DNA of 64,000 bases, from positions 1,054,001 through 1,118,000 of the forward strand of contig NZ_WHLY01000002.1 in the NCBI RefSeq assembly GCF_009296315.1, in the 5' to 3' direction. Source of the DNA: Salmonirosea aquatica. GTDB taxonomy: Bacteria > Bacteroidota > Bacteroidia > Cytophagales > Spirosomataceae. Every line of letters begins with the position of its first letter. The stretch's first letter is position 1. The notes beneath the pieces were generated by a model. That model was not told where the DNA came from. It saw nothing but the letters and a program-made list of their open reading frames with translations, and ran no database searches. Of this stretch, positions 16,765 to 25,572 are shown piece after piece. Made by a program: the position numbers and the translations under genes.

Positions 16765-17460
16765 CTAATTATACAGAGGTATCGTAATGGCGACGTAGGG
16801 CATTTGGTAGTTAGTAGAAAAACGCTTCTGGCCGTTGTTCAGCTTCATATCTGCACGATAACTAACCTGCCCCCACACATATCCTGCCTTGATGGCCAAC
16901 TGCGGACTTACCCACACGCGTATGAATGCCTCGGCCTGGCCGTTGTTCTTATTTTTAAGGAAGGGAATCACGTTGAGATTGGCGGGAGCAATCCCTACGT
17001 CTTCTCCGTTTAATTCAAGGCTCAGGCTGTCTTTGACGGATTCGGGCGAAGCCAGGCGGTAGATCGCGTTCCTGCGTTTTCCAAAAGAGATGCCCAGTAG
17101 GTCGGCGTTCACGCCCAGGTCGATGACTTTGGCAAGTTTGAAATTTGCCCCCATCACGAAACTAATGCCTGTGGCCGTGACACGGCTGAGCTGCATTGCG
17201 TCTTCCTTGGAATTACCCGCTGGGGCGGTCAGGTAGGTATCATTGGCAAAATAACTCCATACCCTCGCTCCTCCATTTATTTCTATCCAGGGAGAATTGG
17301 CAGGGTGCAGAGCCTGGTAGTAGAGCAAGGAGGGAGCGAATTGTCCCTTTGCAAAACTGGCACCTACATCCACACCGGACGCAACCCGGGATATACGTTG
17401 CCCATACCCCGACACGATCCCGATTATTAATAGCAATACGACTCCAAACGTTTTCTTCAT
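16765..17460 (-). CDS. Outer-membrane beta-barrel-like protein
   Basis: A 231-residue exported protein with signal peptide MKKTFGVVLLLIIGIVSGYG, which fixes the start at 17460. The rest alternates hydrophobic and polar residues, with strand-like blocks such as GVDVGASFAKGQFAPSLLYY, ISFVMGANFKLAKVIDLGVN and QLAIKAGYVWGQVSYRADMK. The end QMPYVAITIPLYN is typical of an outer-membrane barrel C-terminus. No specific family was recognised, so it may be a small barrel of unknown function. It converges with the DUF2721 gene (6 bp apart) and lies downstream of glgB, behind a terminator. Confidence 0.65.
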   Translation of the reverse strand: MKKTFGVVLLLIIGIVSGYGQRISRVASGVDVGASFAKGQFAPSLLYYQALHPANSPWIEINGGARVWSYFANDTYLTAPAGNSKEDAMQLSRVTATGISFVMGANFKLAKVIDLGVNADLLGISFGKRRNAIYRLASPESVKDSLSLELNGEDVGIAPANLNVIPFLKNKNNGQAEAFIRVWVSPQLAIKAGYVWGQVSYRADMKLNNGQKRFSTNYQMPYVAITIPLYN

Positions 17461-17513
17461 CAGCTCAATAGTATTTTTAAAGAGCGCAAAGGTACGCAAA
17501 AGCCCAAAAATTA

Positions 17514-17542
17514 GAAGGGCCGATTCTGAGAATCGGCCCTTC
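17514..17542 (-). terminator. Terminator after glgB
   Basis: A 13-bp perfect stem with a three-base loop, just past the glgB stop at 17546, followed on the minus strand by TAATTTTT. It isolates the glycogen block from the barrel gene. Confidence 0.88.
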
Positions 17543-17545
17543 GGA

Positions 17546-19675
17546 CTATTTTTCTGCTTTTTTCAGGACTAGGGCTCCCAACGGAGGCAGATTGAGCTGG
17601 ACTGATTGTGGCTTACCATGCCACTGTTTGTTATCCGTGGCTACTTCCTGGTAATTACCTACTCCGCTACCGCCAAATTCCGGTGCATCGCTATTGAAAA
17701 TTTCCTCCCAGGTACCTTCGGAAAGTACTCCGACCCGATAGTCGGGACGGGGGATGGGCGTTAGATTAAGAACTACCACCACATTCTCGGCGGGTTTGAG
17801 ACCCTTACGGGCATAGATCACCACTGAATTCTCACGGTCCTGCGTATCGATCCATTCAAAGCCTTCGGGAGAGAAACTATGCTCATAAAGGGCGGGTTCG
17901 CTTTTATAAAGTTCATTGAGCGATTTGAAACAATTTTTGATTCCCTGGTGCGGAGCATAATCCAACAGGTGCCAGTCTAAACTTTTCTGAAAAGCCCATT
18001 CGGAAGTCTGGCCGAATTCGCAACCCATGAATATCAGCTTGGTACCCGGATGGGTAAACATATAGCTATACAGCAACCGCAGATTGGCGCAACGCTGCCA
18101 TTCATCGCCGGGCATTTTATTCACCATGGAGCCTTTGCCGTACACTACCTCATCGTGTGAGAAGGGTAGCATGAAATTCTCGGAAAAGGAATACACCAAA
18201 CTGAACGTCAACTGATCCTGATGCCACTTGCGGAACGAAGGATCTTTTTCGAAATACTTGAGCGTGTCGTTCATCCAGCCCATCATCCACTTCATGCCAA
18301 AGCCCAGTCCACCTACGAATACGGGACGCGACACTCCCGGAAAGGAGGTGGATTCTTCCGCGATGGTTTGAATGTCGGGGAACTCCTTGTAAGCGGCCAT
18401 GTTCATTTCCCGCAGCAGCGAGATGGCCTCCAGGTTCTCGCGCCCGCCGAATTCGTTGGGAATCCATTCGCCATGCTTACGGGAATAATCGAGGTACAGC
18501 ATGGAAGCCACAGCATCCACCCGCAGGCCGTCGGTGTGGTAACGATCGAGCCAGAATAAGGCGTTACTGATCAGAAAGGAACGTACCTCATTGCGGCCAT
18601 AATTGAAGATATAGCTTTTCCAGTCGGGATGGTACCCCTTGCGTGGGTCTTCGTGCTCGTAGAGCGCCGAGCCATCAAAGCGATAGAGGCCGTGGGCATC
18701 GCCGGGAAAATGGGAAGGTACCCAGTCGAGGTAGACGCCGATCCCGGCCTGATGCAGTTTGTCCACGAGGTACATCAGTTCCTGAGGGGTACCCATTCGG
18801 GAGGCCACGGAGAAATAGCCGGTGATCTGATACCCCCACGAAGGCGGGTAGGGATGCTCCATCACAGGCATGAACTCCACATGCGTGAAGCCCATTTCCT
18901 GCACATAGGGTACCAGAGCATCGGCAATTTCGTGAAAGGTCAGGTACCGCTCGGGATCGGACGGATCGCGCCGCCACGAACCCAGGTGCAACTCATAAAC
19001 CGAGATTGGGGCGTTGAGCTTATTCTTATCCTTCCGTACTTCCATCCAGTCGGCGTCGTTCCACTCGTACCAGGTATCCCACACAATGGAAGCCGTTTTG
19101 GGGGCTACCTCACACCAGAGGGCGAAAGGATCAGCTTTTTCGAGATGCTGTCCGTTGTTGGATTTGATGAAATACTTATAGACTTCCCCGCGGCCAATGT
19201 TGGGAATCCAGCCTTCCCAAATACCCGATTCGTCCCAGCGCGGGTAGAGCGCATGGGCTTCGCGGTTCCAGCCATTGAAATTGCCAATGATGGAAATGGC
19301 ACTGGCATTTGGAGCCCACACGGCAAAGTAGGTACCCACCACCCCTTCATGCTCCATGACGTGCGATCCCAGCTTGTCATACAGCTTGAAATGCTTACCT
19401 GCCTTGAAAAGAAAGATATCAAATTCGGAAAAACGGCTGACGCCTTCCACGGGTTTGAAGTTGTGGGTACGGCTCATGTCACGGGCCTGAAGATCCTCCT
19501 GAGGTACCTCCTCCCGTACGTTCGGCGTTGCTTCAGACGTTTTCTTTTCGATGGCGGCTACTTTTTTACTCGTTGCGGTCGCTTTATCCCCTTTGGCAGC
19601 TTTCTTTTCGGTTGGTTTCTTTCCGACTGAGGGGTTCTTTTTTTCGGTGGTATCTTTATCGTGCTTTTTTGCCAT
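17546..19675 (-). CDS. glgB: 1,4-alpha-glucan branching enzyme
   Basis: Makes alpha-1,6 branches in glycogen-type glucan; cytoplasmic. 709 residues. A CBM48-like N-terminal domain (MEHEGVVGTYFAVWAPNASA, ISIIGNFNGWNREAHALYPR) is followed by the GH13 barrel. Its four signature regions are visible: DWVPSHFPGDAHGL, GLRVDAVASMLYLDY (nucleophile Asp), TIAEESTSFPGVS (acid Glu) and LPFSHDEVVYGKGS. Unusually, the first ~65 residues form a Lys/Ala/Thr-rich tail (from MAKKHDKDTTEKKNPSVGKK) with no fold. It is the last gene of the glgE-dipeptidase-mak-glgB row. Confidence 0.96.
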   Translation of the reverse strand: MAKKHDKDTTEKKNPSVGKKPTEKKAAKGDKATATSKKVAAIEKKTSEATPNVREEVPQEDLQARDMSRTHNFKPVEGVSRFSEFDIFLFKAGKHFKLYDKLGSHVMEHEGVVGTYFAVWAPNASAISIIGNFNGWNREAHALYPRWDESGIWEGWIPNIGRGEVYKYFIKSNNGQHLEKADPFALWCEVAPKTASIVWDTWYEWNDADWMEVRKDKNKLNAPISVYELHLGSWRRDPSDPERYLTFHEIADALVPYVQEMGFTHVEFMPVMEHPYPPSWGYQITGYFSVASRMGTPQELMYLVDKLHQAGIGVYLDWVPSHFPGDAHGLYRFDGSALYEHEDPRKGYHPDWKSYIFNYGRNEVRSFLISNALFWLDRYHTDGLRVDAVASMLYLDYSRKHGEWIPNEFGGRENLEAISLLREMNMAAYKEFPDIQTIAEESTSFPGVSRPVFVGGLGFGMKWMMGWMNDTLKYFEKDPSFRKWHQDQLTFSLVYSFSENFMLPFSHDEVVYGKGSMVNKMPGDEWQRCANLRLLYSYMFTHPGTKLIFMGCEFGQTSEWAFQKSLDWHLLDYAPHQGIKNCFKSLNELYKSEPALYEHSFSPEGFEWIDTQDRENSVVIYARKGLKPAENVVVVLNLTPIPRPDYRVGVLSEGTWEEIFNSDAPEFGGSGVGNYQEVATDNKQWHGKPQSVQLNLPPLGALVLKKAEK

Positions 19676-19755
19676 TTTGTATTTCTGGAATAAGAAATTA
19701 TATAAAATCTATTGCCAAAGTAATCATCTTTTCGGGCTAAGCCAATTTTGTTTGC

Positions 19756-21234
19756 TTATCCATGCATTTTTTCAATTTCCCTGATTACATCCACAATACC
19801 CTTCAACGGGATCTTGACCCAGTCGGGTCGGTAACTTAGTTCGTAGCCCAGTTCGTACACCGCTTTTTCCAGCAGATAGTAGAGCATGAGCGAGTTGATT
19901 TCGTTCTGATCTTTGAACAGGGGATGCGGCCAGCCGATGGCTTCCATGTACCCATCCAGGTAGGTTTCTTTCATCAGCTTGTACCAGCGGTCGGTCACCT
20001 TGAGTAAGCGGTTGGTCTCCACATGTTCGGTTTCAACGCTGTTGAATACTTTGGACGAAACCGCGTAGTGGTAACTCCGCACCATACCCGCCACGTCTTT
20101 CAGAGGCGAGTGCTTAATCTTCCGGTCGCTGATACTGGCTTCGGGTTCACCTTCAAAATCAATGACAATGAAGTCATTATGCACATTGAGTACCTGACCC
20201 AGGTGGTAATCCCCATGAATACGGATTCGCAGCGAGTCCAGATCCTGACTCAGGAGTTCTTCCGAAAATTCATCAATCAGCTCCTTCGCCTCCATAAACT
20301 TCCAGGCCAGGGCCTTGGTGGGCTCATCGAGCGTTAGGTACTTGTCAATTAACAGATTATATCGCGTTTCCAGCAGATGTCCCAACCGATGTCGTAGAAA
20401 TTCCCGATAATCATCGGTAAAGGGTTCTGGTGAAAAAGAGGTCTGGGCGCGGGGACTGTACAGCGCCCGGTGCATTTCACCGGTACGCCTCCCCAATAGG
20501 CTTACCCGCTCGAAGACATCTTCCTGAATGGAAAACACCCGGTTGGGGACCGCATACAGAAAGTCATTGAGGTAGTCGCCCGTCCGAACCCAGTTGTCTT
20601 TGTCGGCCTCTACCATGCGCTGCATCATGCCCAGCGTGATATCGGATTGGCCCAGGCGTTTCCAAGTCATACTGCCACAGAAGGCCGGGATCTGGGTGAA
20701 ACTGGAATTTTCGGTGATGAATTCCACCATTTCCACCTCAGGATTGGTTTCGCGGAAAAGTTTCCGGTAGAGTTTGAAGAAGTACTTTTCGCCAAAAACC
20801 AGCGCCGAGTTGCTGGAATCAACCGGCAGTACACGGGTAACGATGTGTTCGGGGACATCATCAGCGGCCAAGCCTTTACCCCGGTTGAACGCCAGACGGG
20901 ATTCGTCGTGCCCGATGCCTTCTTCCGTATAGATATGGGTGTAGAGCGCTTTACGAAAAGATTCCGTATAAATCGCATCCACCAGGTACCCCCCGTCCGT
21001 TTCCATGATCAGCGTCTGCTCGGTGCTGAACCCAGGCATCTCGGGTACTGTAGCTACGGGCAATTGATACTGCTCGGTGTCCCCTTCGGCGTAGCCTACC
21101 TCTACAATCCAGAGGGTAGCCGTGTGAAAGGAAAGCTGCTGGCCCACCGCGCAGTAAGTGAGCTGACGTGCCTTACCCGCAAACCAGCGGCATTTTTTCA
21201 GAAAGTCGAGTAATTGATCGGATGAAATAGGCAT
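19756..21234 (-). CDS. mak: Maltokinase
   Basis: Phosphorylates maltose to maltose-1-phosphate for GlgE. The 492-residue protein has an N-terminal cap (LLDFLKKCRWFAGKARQLTY, typical of maltokinases) and a kinase-like core with RIRIHGDYHLGQVLNVHNDF (catalytic loop) and IVIDFEGEP (DFG-equivalent). An R-K-I-K-x-S-P-L-K-D-V-A-G stretch follows (SDRKIKHSPLKDVAGMVRSY). Length and motifs fit stand-alone maltokinase. In many bacteria this domain is fused to trehalose synthase; here it is separate and no treS is in the window. It lies 80 bp upstream of glgB on the same strand. Confidence 0.9.
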   Translation of the reverse strand: MPISSDQLLDFLKKCRWFAGKARQLTYCAVGQQLSFHTATLWIVEVGYAEGDTEQYQLPVATVPEMPGFSTEQTLIMETDGGYLVDAIYTESFRKALYTHIYTEEGIGHDESRLAFNRGKGLAADDVPEHIVTRVLPVDSSNSALVFGEKYFFKLYRKLFRETNPEVEMVEFITENSSFTQIPAFCGSMTWKRLGQSDITLGMMQRMVEADKDNWVRTGDYLNDFLYAVPNRVFSIQEDVFERVSLLGRRTGEMHRALYSPRAQTSFSPEPFTDDYREFLRHRLGHLLETRYNLLIDKYLTLDEPTKALAWKFMEAKELIDEFSEELLSQDLDSLRIRIHGDYHLGQVLNVHNDFIVIDFEGEPEASISDRKIKHSPLKDVAGMVRSYHYAVSSKVFNSVETEHVETNRLLKVTDRWYKLMKETYLDGYMEAIGWPHPLFKDQNEINSLMLYYLLEKAVYELGYELSYRPDWVKIPLKGIVDVIREIEKMHG

Positions 21235-21380
21235 TGATTGTAAGGGTTATGATTCTAGTCTATAAGTTCAGGGGCAGATGCGTTATTGAGCGATCAGACA
21301 ACGGTTCAAAGTTTACGGGAATCCTGTTGTTGCGATAATTGACTCCATTCGCCTACCCATGCATTCATAGACTTTATACC

Positions 21381-22616
21381 TCATAAACTCCTTGCCACCT
21401 TCTCTGTCGCCGCCAAAACACGCATGATATTGCCGCCCCAGATTTTCTCAATGTCCTTGGCCGAATAGCCCCGACGGACGAGTTCTTCGGTGATGCTGCC
21501 GATTTCAGAAACATCGCGACAGCCAATCACCTGGCCGCCGCCATCCATGTCCATGCCAATGCCGACGTGGTCCACGCCGACGAGTTTGATAACGTGCTCG
21601 ATGTGATCGACAGCCACCGCCACGGTGGGCATATCGCCGGCATATTTCTCGCGCATGGCCTTCATTTCGGCGTATAGGGCCTTTTTATCGTCATCTGACA
21701 GATCTACCTGCCGCATCTTCAGCCGGATGGCTTTCATGGACAGTTCCTGCTGCTGGCTAGCTTTCCTGAGAAAATCCGGCACGAAATTGATCTGGATCAC
21801 GCCACCGTTTTTGGCTAGGGCTTTGATCATGTCGTCGGTCATGTTGCGGGGATGGTCGCAAAGCGCACGGCACGACGAATGCGAGGCAATGGCCGGAGCT
21901 TTAGTGAGTCGCATCACATCATAAAAGGTCGAGTCAGATACGTGCGAGATGTCCACCATGATCCCCAAACGGTTCATTTCCTGCACCACTTTTTCACCAA
22001 ACGGGCTCAGGCCATTGTATTCGGGGCCATCGGGATCGGTCGAGGAATCACATATATCGTTGTTGGCCGAGTGCGACAGCGTGATGTACCTTAAGCCCAG
22101 ATCGTAGTACTGTTTCAGGTTGGCGAGGTCGTTGCCTACGGGCCAGCCGTTTTCCATCCCGAAGAATACCGCCCGCTTGCCCTGCTTCTGCAAATCGTAA
22201 GCATCCGTGGGCGTCGTAGCGATGCCGGCCACGTCAGGGTTGGCAGCCACGGCTTTATGAATCTTATCAAAAATCGCCAACGCCCTTTCCTTTGCTTCGG
22301 CGGTAGCCTCGGGCGTCCGCTTTCCCTGACCCAGGTACACGGCAAAAAACATGGCATCCATGCCGCCTTCCTTCATGCGCGGAAAGTCAATCTGGGAGCC
22401 GTCTTTTTCAAAATCGTGCTTCTGCGCCACGTCGAAGCCGTCCTTCATCATGTTGATGGGTACATCGGCGTGCGTATCGATGGTCAGCGCCTGGGCGTGA
22501 ATTTTGGCCGCTTTCTCTTTTTGCTTTTCGGTGATGGGCTGCGTTTGCGCCCACACTTTCCCCATCGTCAGGCCCACGAAAACCAGAGCCGCTACATACT
22601 GCTTTTTCATTTTCAA
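21381..22616 (-). CDS. Membrane dipeptidase (peptidase family M19)
   Basis: A 411-residue exported zinc dipeptidase of the renal dipeptidase type. The signal peptide is MKMKKQYVAALVFVGLTMGK...WAQ. Metal and fold motifs are ALTIDTHADVPINMMKDGFD (first His/Asp), YITLSHSANNDICDSS, GIMVDISHVSDSTF, PAIASHSSCRALCDHPRNMT and DHVGIGMDMDGGG. The family cleaves dipeptides, including D-amino-acid-containing ones, in the periplasm. It lies between glgE and mak on the same strand, but its spacings (134 and 146 bp) leave room for its own promoter, so it need not belong to glucan metabolism. Confidence 0.92.
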   Translation of the reverse strand: MKMKKQYVAALVFVGLTMGKVWAQTQPITEKQKEKAAKIHAQALTIDTHADVPINMMKDGFDVAQKHDFEKDGSQIDFPRMKEGGMDAMFFAVYLGQGKRTPEATAEAKERALAIFDKIHKAVAANPDVAGIATTPTDAYDLQKQGKRAVFFGMENGWPVGNDLANLKQYYDLGLRYITLSHSANNDICDSSTDPDGPEYNGLSPFGEKVVQEMNRLGIMVDISHVSDSTFYDVMRLTKAPAIASHSSCRALCDHPRNMTDDMIKALAKNGGVIQINFVPDFLRKASQQQELSMKAIRLKMRQVDLSDDDKKALYAEMKAMREKYAGDMPTVAVAVDHIEHVIKLVGVDHVGIGMDMDGGGQVIGCRDVSEIGSITEELVRRGYSAKDIEKIWGGNIMRVLAATEKVARSL

Positions 22617-22750
22617 TTGGTTTAATACCTTTTTATTCCCACCCGCCAGGGTGAGACTATCAAAGGCATGGTACGTACTGCGCGGCCAAAATCTTTATAG
22701 TAACGGCGACTGCGTTTTTGAAAGCTGTCAGCGTTGGGGAAATCCTTTTA

Positions 22751-24730
22751 CTAATTCAAATCCTCCACCCGGAACAAATGGAACGGCAGAATATGCGGGT
22801 TCAATTCCACATAATTCCACTCCCCCTGCCAGGTATGCATAGCTCCCGTCACCAGATCATGGACACGGAAGTAATCGTACTCGTTCTTACCCAGCAAGCG
22901 CAACGGCAGCTGTACCCAACCCGATTGTGTGTTGTAGCCATCCAGGTTGACGACGCACAATATGCGGTTGCCATTGGTGTGAATTTTGGTATAGGCGACA
23001 ATATTCTCGTTGTCGATCCGGCAGAATTGCAGGTTGTTGGTAAACTGTAAGGCCGTGTTCTCGTGGCGCAACCGGTTAATAATCCGGATCAGGTAGGTCA
23101 GCTTGGTTTCCCGCTTCCAGTCCCAATGCTTCACCTCATATTTTTCCGAATTGAGGTACTCTTCCTTACCCGGATACGCTTCGTGGATCATGTACTCGAA
23201 GGTAGGTCCGAAAATACCGTAGTTAGACGACATGGTTGCCGCCATGAAGTACCGGATCAGGAAGTAGGGTTCGTGGCCTCCCTGCAAGAGGTACGGGTTG
23301 ATGTCGTGAGTATTGGGCCAGAAATTGGGGCGATAGTAGTACTTCATGTCCGACTGCGTGAGCTCGGTAAGGTACTCTTCCAGTTCCCATTTTGCGGTGC
23401 GCCAGGTGTAGTAGGTATACGATTGCGAGAAACCTACCTTGGCCAGTTGCCGCATCACTTTGGGACGGGTAAATGCCTCCGACAGAAAAATCATATCGGG
23501 GTACTGCGCTTTGACTTCGGCAATGACCCACTCCCAGAAACTGAACGCCTTAGTGTGTGGATTATCCACCCGAATGATGCGGGTACCCCACTCGGCCCAC
23601 AGCAGCAGGATGCGACGCATTTCGAGCCATAGCCCCTGCCAGTCGGGACTTTCAAAATTGATCGGGTAGATATCCTGGTATTTTTTGGGTGGATTCTCGG
23701 CATACTGAATGCTACCGTCGGGCCGGATGCTGAACCATTCGGGGTGCGATTTCACCCAGGGGTGGTCGGGTGAACACTGAATCGCTAGATCCATCGCCAC
23801 CTCCATGCCGAACTCCTTAGCGGCAGCAATCAGTTGCTTGTAATCGTTTAGGGTACCCAGGTCGGGATTGATGGCATCGTGGCCGCCCAGTTCGCTGCCG
23901 ATGGCGTAGGGTACCCCCGGTTCGCCCGGCTCGGCGGTTACGACGTTGTTTTTACCCTTCCGAAACTGGTGGCCAACGGGATGGATCGGCGGCAGGTACA
24001 GCACGTCGAAACCCAAGTCGGCCACCCGCGGCAGGAGTTTGATCTGATCCTGAAAGGTACCGTGCTTTCCCGGCTCCGGGGCCGACGAGCGCGGGAACAT
24101 CGAGTACCAGGCACTAAACCCGGCCTTGGCCCGATCGACGTACACGGGCAGTTCGCGGTAGCGGGTAACGAATTTTCGTTCGGGGTACCTTTGCAGCCAT
24201 TCGGTCATGCGAAAACTCATCGCCAGTTGGCGGGCGTCTTCGTTCCGATGCTCGTTGCGCATAATTTCGATGGCTTCCTCAATGAGGGGCTTATCCTCGG
24301 CGGTAGCTTTGTCCAGCATACCTTCCAGAAAGTTGGCCCCCATCAGCAATTCCAGCGGCACCCGCTGGCCGGCTTTGATTTTCAGTTCGGTATCGTGCTG
24401 CCAGGTATCGATATGGTCCACCCAGCCTTCGATGGTGTAAAGGTAATGTCCCTGCTTCTCAACGGTAAAATCCACCTCGTAGCGGTCGTTGTTGATGAGC
24501 GCCATCCCTATTTCCGACCAATCGTTATCGTCGGCGTGCTTGTACAGCAGTCGCACCATAACATGGTCGTGACCATCGCAAAACACATCGGCTTCTACGT
24601 GGATACTCTCGCCGGGAACAGCCTTGACGGCAAAGCGGCCCTCATTTATTTCGGGAATAACGTGTTCAATGACCACCCGGGTGCGGCCTTCTGTGGATTC
24701 GGGAATTAGGGTATTTTTTTTCTTCGCCAT
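22751..24730 (-). CDS. glgE: Alpha-1,4-glucan:maltose-1-phosphate maltosyltransferase
   Basis: Extends alpha-1,4-glucan using maltose-1-phosphate; cytoplasmic. 659 residues from MAKKKNTLIPESTEGRTRVV; a start 29 codons earlier is possible but lacks family similarity. Features are an N-terminal beta domain (IHVEADVFCDGHDHV), then the GH13 barrel with VLYLPPIHPVGHQFRKGKNN. Also seen are EVAMDLAIQCSPDHPW, WGTRIIRVDNPHTKAFSFWE (nucleophile Asp), IFLSEAFTRPKVM (Glu) and YFLIRYFMAATMSSNYGIFG. The combination with maltokinase and glgB two genes downstream makes the GlgE assignment strong. Confidence 0.95.
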   Translation of the reverse strand: MAKKKNTLIPESTEGRTRVVIEHVIPEINEGRFAVKAVPGESIHVEADVFCDGHDHVMVRLLYKHADDNDWSEIGMALINNDRYEVDFTVEKQGHYLYTIEGWVDHIDTWQHDTELKIKAGQRVPLELLMGANFLEGMLDKATAEDKPLIEEAIEIMRNEHRNEDARQLAMSFRMTEWLQRYPERKFVTRYRELPVYVDRAKAGFSAWYSMFPRSSAPEPGKHGTFQDQIKLLPRVADLGFDVLYLPPIHPVGHQFRKGKNNVVTAEPGEPGVPYAIGSELGGHDAINPDLGTLNDYKQLIAAAKEFGMEVAMDLAIQCSPDHPWVKSHPEWFSIRPDGSIQYAENPPKKYQDIYPINFESPDWQGLWLEMRRILLLWAEWGTRIIRVDNPHTKAFSFWEWVIAEVKAQYPDMIFLSEAFTRPKVMRQLAKVGFSQSYTYYTWRTAKWELEEYLTELTQSDMKYYYRPNFWPNTHDINPYLLQGGHEPYFLIRYFMAATMSSNYGIFGPTFEYMIHEAYPGKEEYLNSEKYEVKHWDWKRETKLTYLIRIINRLRHENTALQFTNNLQFCRIDNENIVAYTKIHTNGNRILCVVNLDGYNTQSGWVQLPLRLLGKNEYDYFRVHDLVTGAMHTWQGEWNYVELNPHILPFHLFRVEDLN

Positions 24731-25040
24731 GAAAGCGGATTTTGGTTTTATGGATTCGGCTTCGTTCTGGCAAATTAATAAAAATATACCTTTTTTGAGA
24801 TCTGGCGCTTGATTCATTCCAAAGAATCGAAAATCATTTCTTTGAGAATCAAGGAATTACATTCAATTGTTGCAATAAAAATAAAATTTACCTCTCTGTA
24901 CGATTTGACCTTTTTTGTCCCAATAAGATTGGACCCCGCGAGCATCTTGCTTGATCACTTACCCGACTTTTCTGGCAAAAGCCTGCGCTTAGTTTAGCCG
25001 AATAAAACCACAAATCTTTGAGCATGAGAAGCCAGGTCGT
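24731..25040. other. Intergenic region upstream of glgE
   Basis: About 300 bp, low GC, holding the presumed promoter of the glgE block (minus) and the 3' flank of the MarR gene. A TATATTTT box is present on the minus strand near 24789, but no matching -33 element. No gene or RNA is recognised. Confidence 0.4.
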
Positions 25041-25445
25041 TCAGGAGAGGTTCTCCACTATTTTTTCCAGGGTTGACAAAGTCTGTTCATACGCTTCTTT
25101 TGAAACCCCAAGCATGGCTTTCTCCCTGAATTCTTTTTGCTTGTCCAGGCATTCGGCGTGTAGCTGCTGCCCTTTTTCGGTCAAATAAAATCTTTCCTGT
25201 CCAGTGACGGTACCCCTTTCAATGAGTATGTCGAGGTAGGCGACCAGTTGATTTTCACTCACAAAAGGCTTCATCACCTCAGCCAGCGCCTCTTTTTCAA
25301 GGGCCGGATTTTCTGCGATTGTATGTAGGATCTGCCACTGCGTTCTGTTGAGGCCGAATTCAGCCTGAACAGCGTCGATCCCTTCGGTCAGTAAAGTATC
25401 CGTTCTTTTCAACCAGTAGCCGATCGGCAGTCTTTTCTGGCTCAT
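25041..25445 (-). CDS. MarR family transcriptional regulator
   Basis: A 134-residue winged-helix regulator. It starts MSQKRLPIGYWLKRTDTLLT, then VQAEFGLNRTQWQILHTIAE (helices 2-3), ALEKEALAEVMKPFVSENQL (recognition region) and LIERGTVTGQERFYLTEKGQ (wing, L-T-x-x-G). The long C-terminal helix is AYEQTLSTLEKIVENL. Upstream extension to 25535 is open but has no family similarity. It is divergent from the plug-domain gene at 25573, 127 bp away, which it might control. Ligand unknown. Confidence 0.83.
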   Translation of the reverse strand: MSQKRLPIGYWLKRTDTLLTEGIDAVQAEFGLNRTQWQILHTIAENPALEKEALAEVMKPFVSENQLVAYLDILIERGTVTGQERFYLTEKGQQLHAECLDKQKEFREKAMLGVSKEAYEQTLSTLEKIVENLS

Positions 25446-25572
25446 TTTTGAATTTTTCACAGTGAGTAGGTCGGGCAATACGATTGATTTGGTAAGATTA
25501 GGAGTAATATTACACGATTCGACTATCTTTATCAATCGGATTTCCGGGGAATCTTACTCCCATTTCCTTCCT

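Noticed and set aside
18629-19630. Long plus-strand open frame (333 codons) opposite glgB
   Set aside because: glgB is a clear enzyme with all GH13 motifs; the opposite frame has no family features and results from codon bias.
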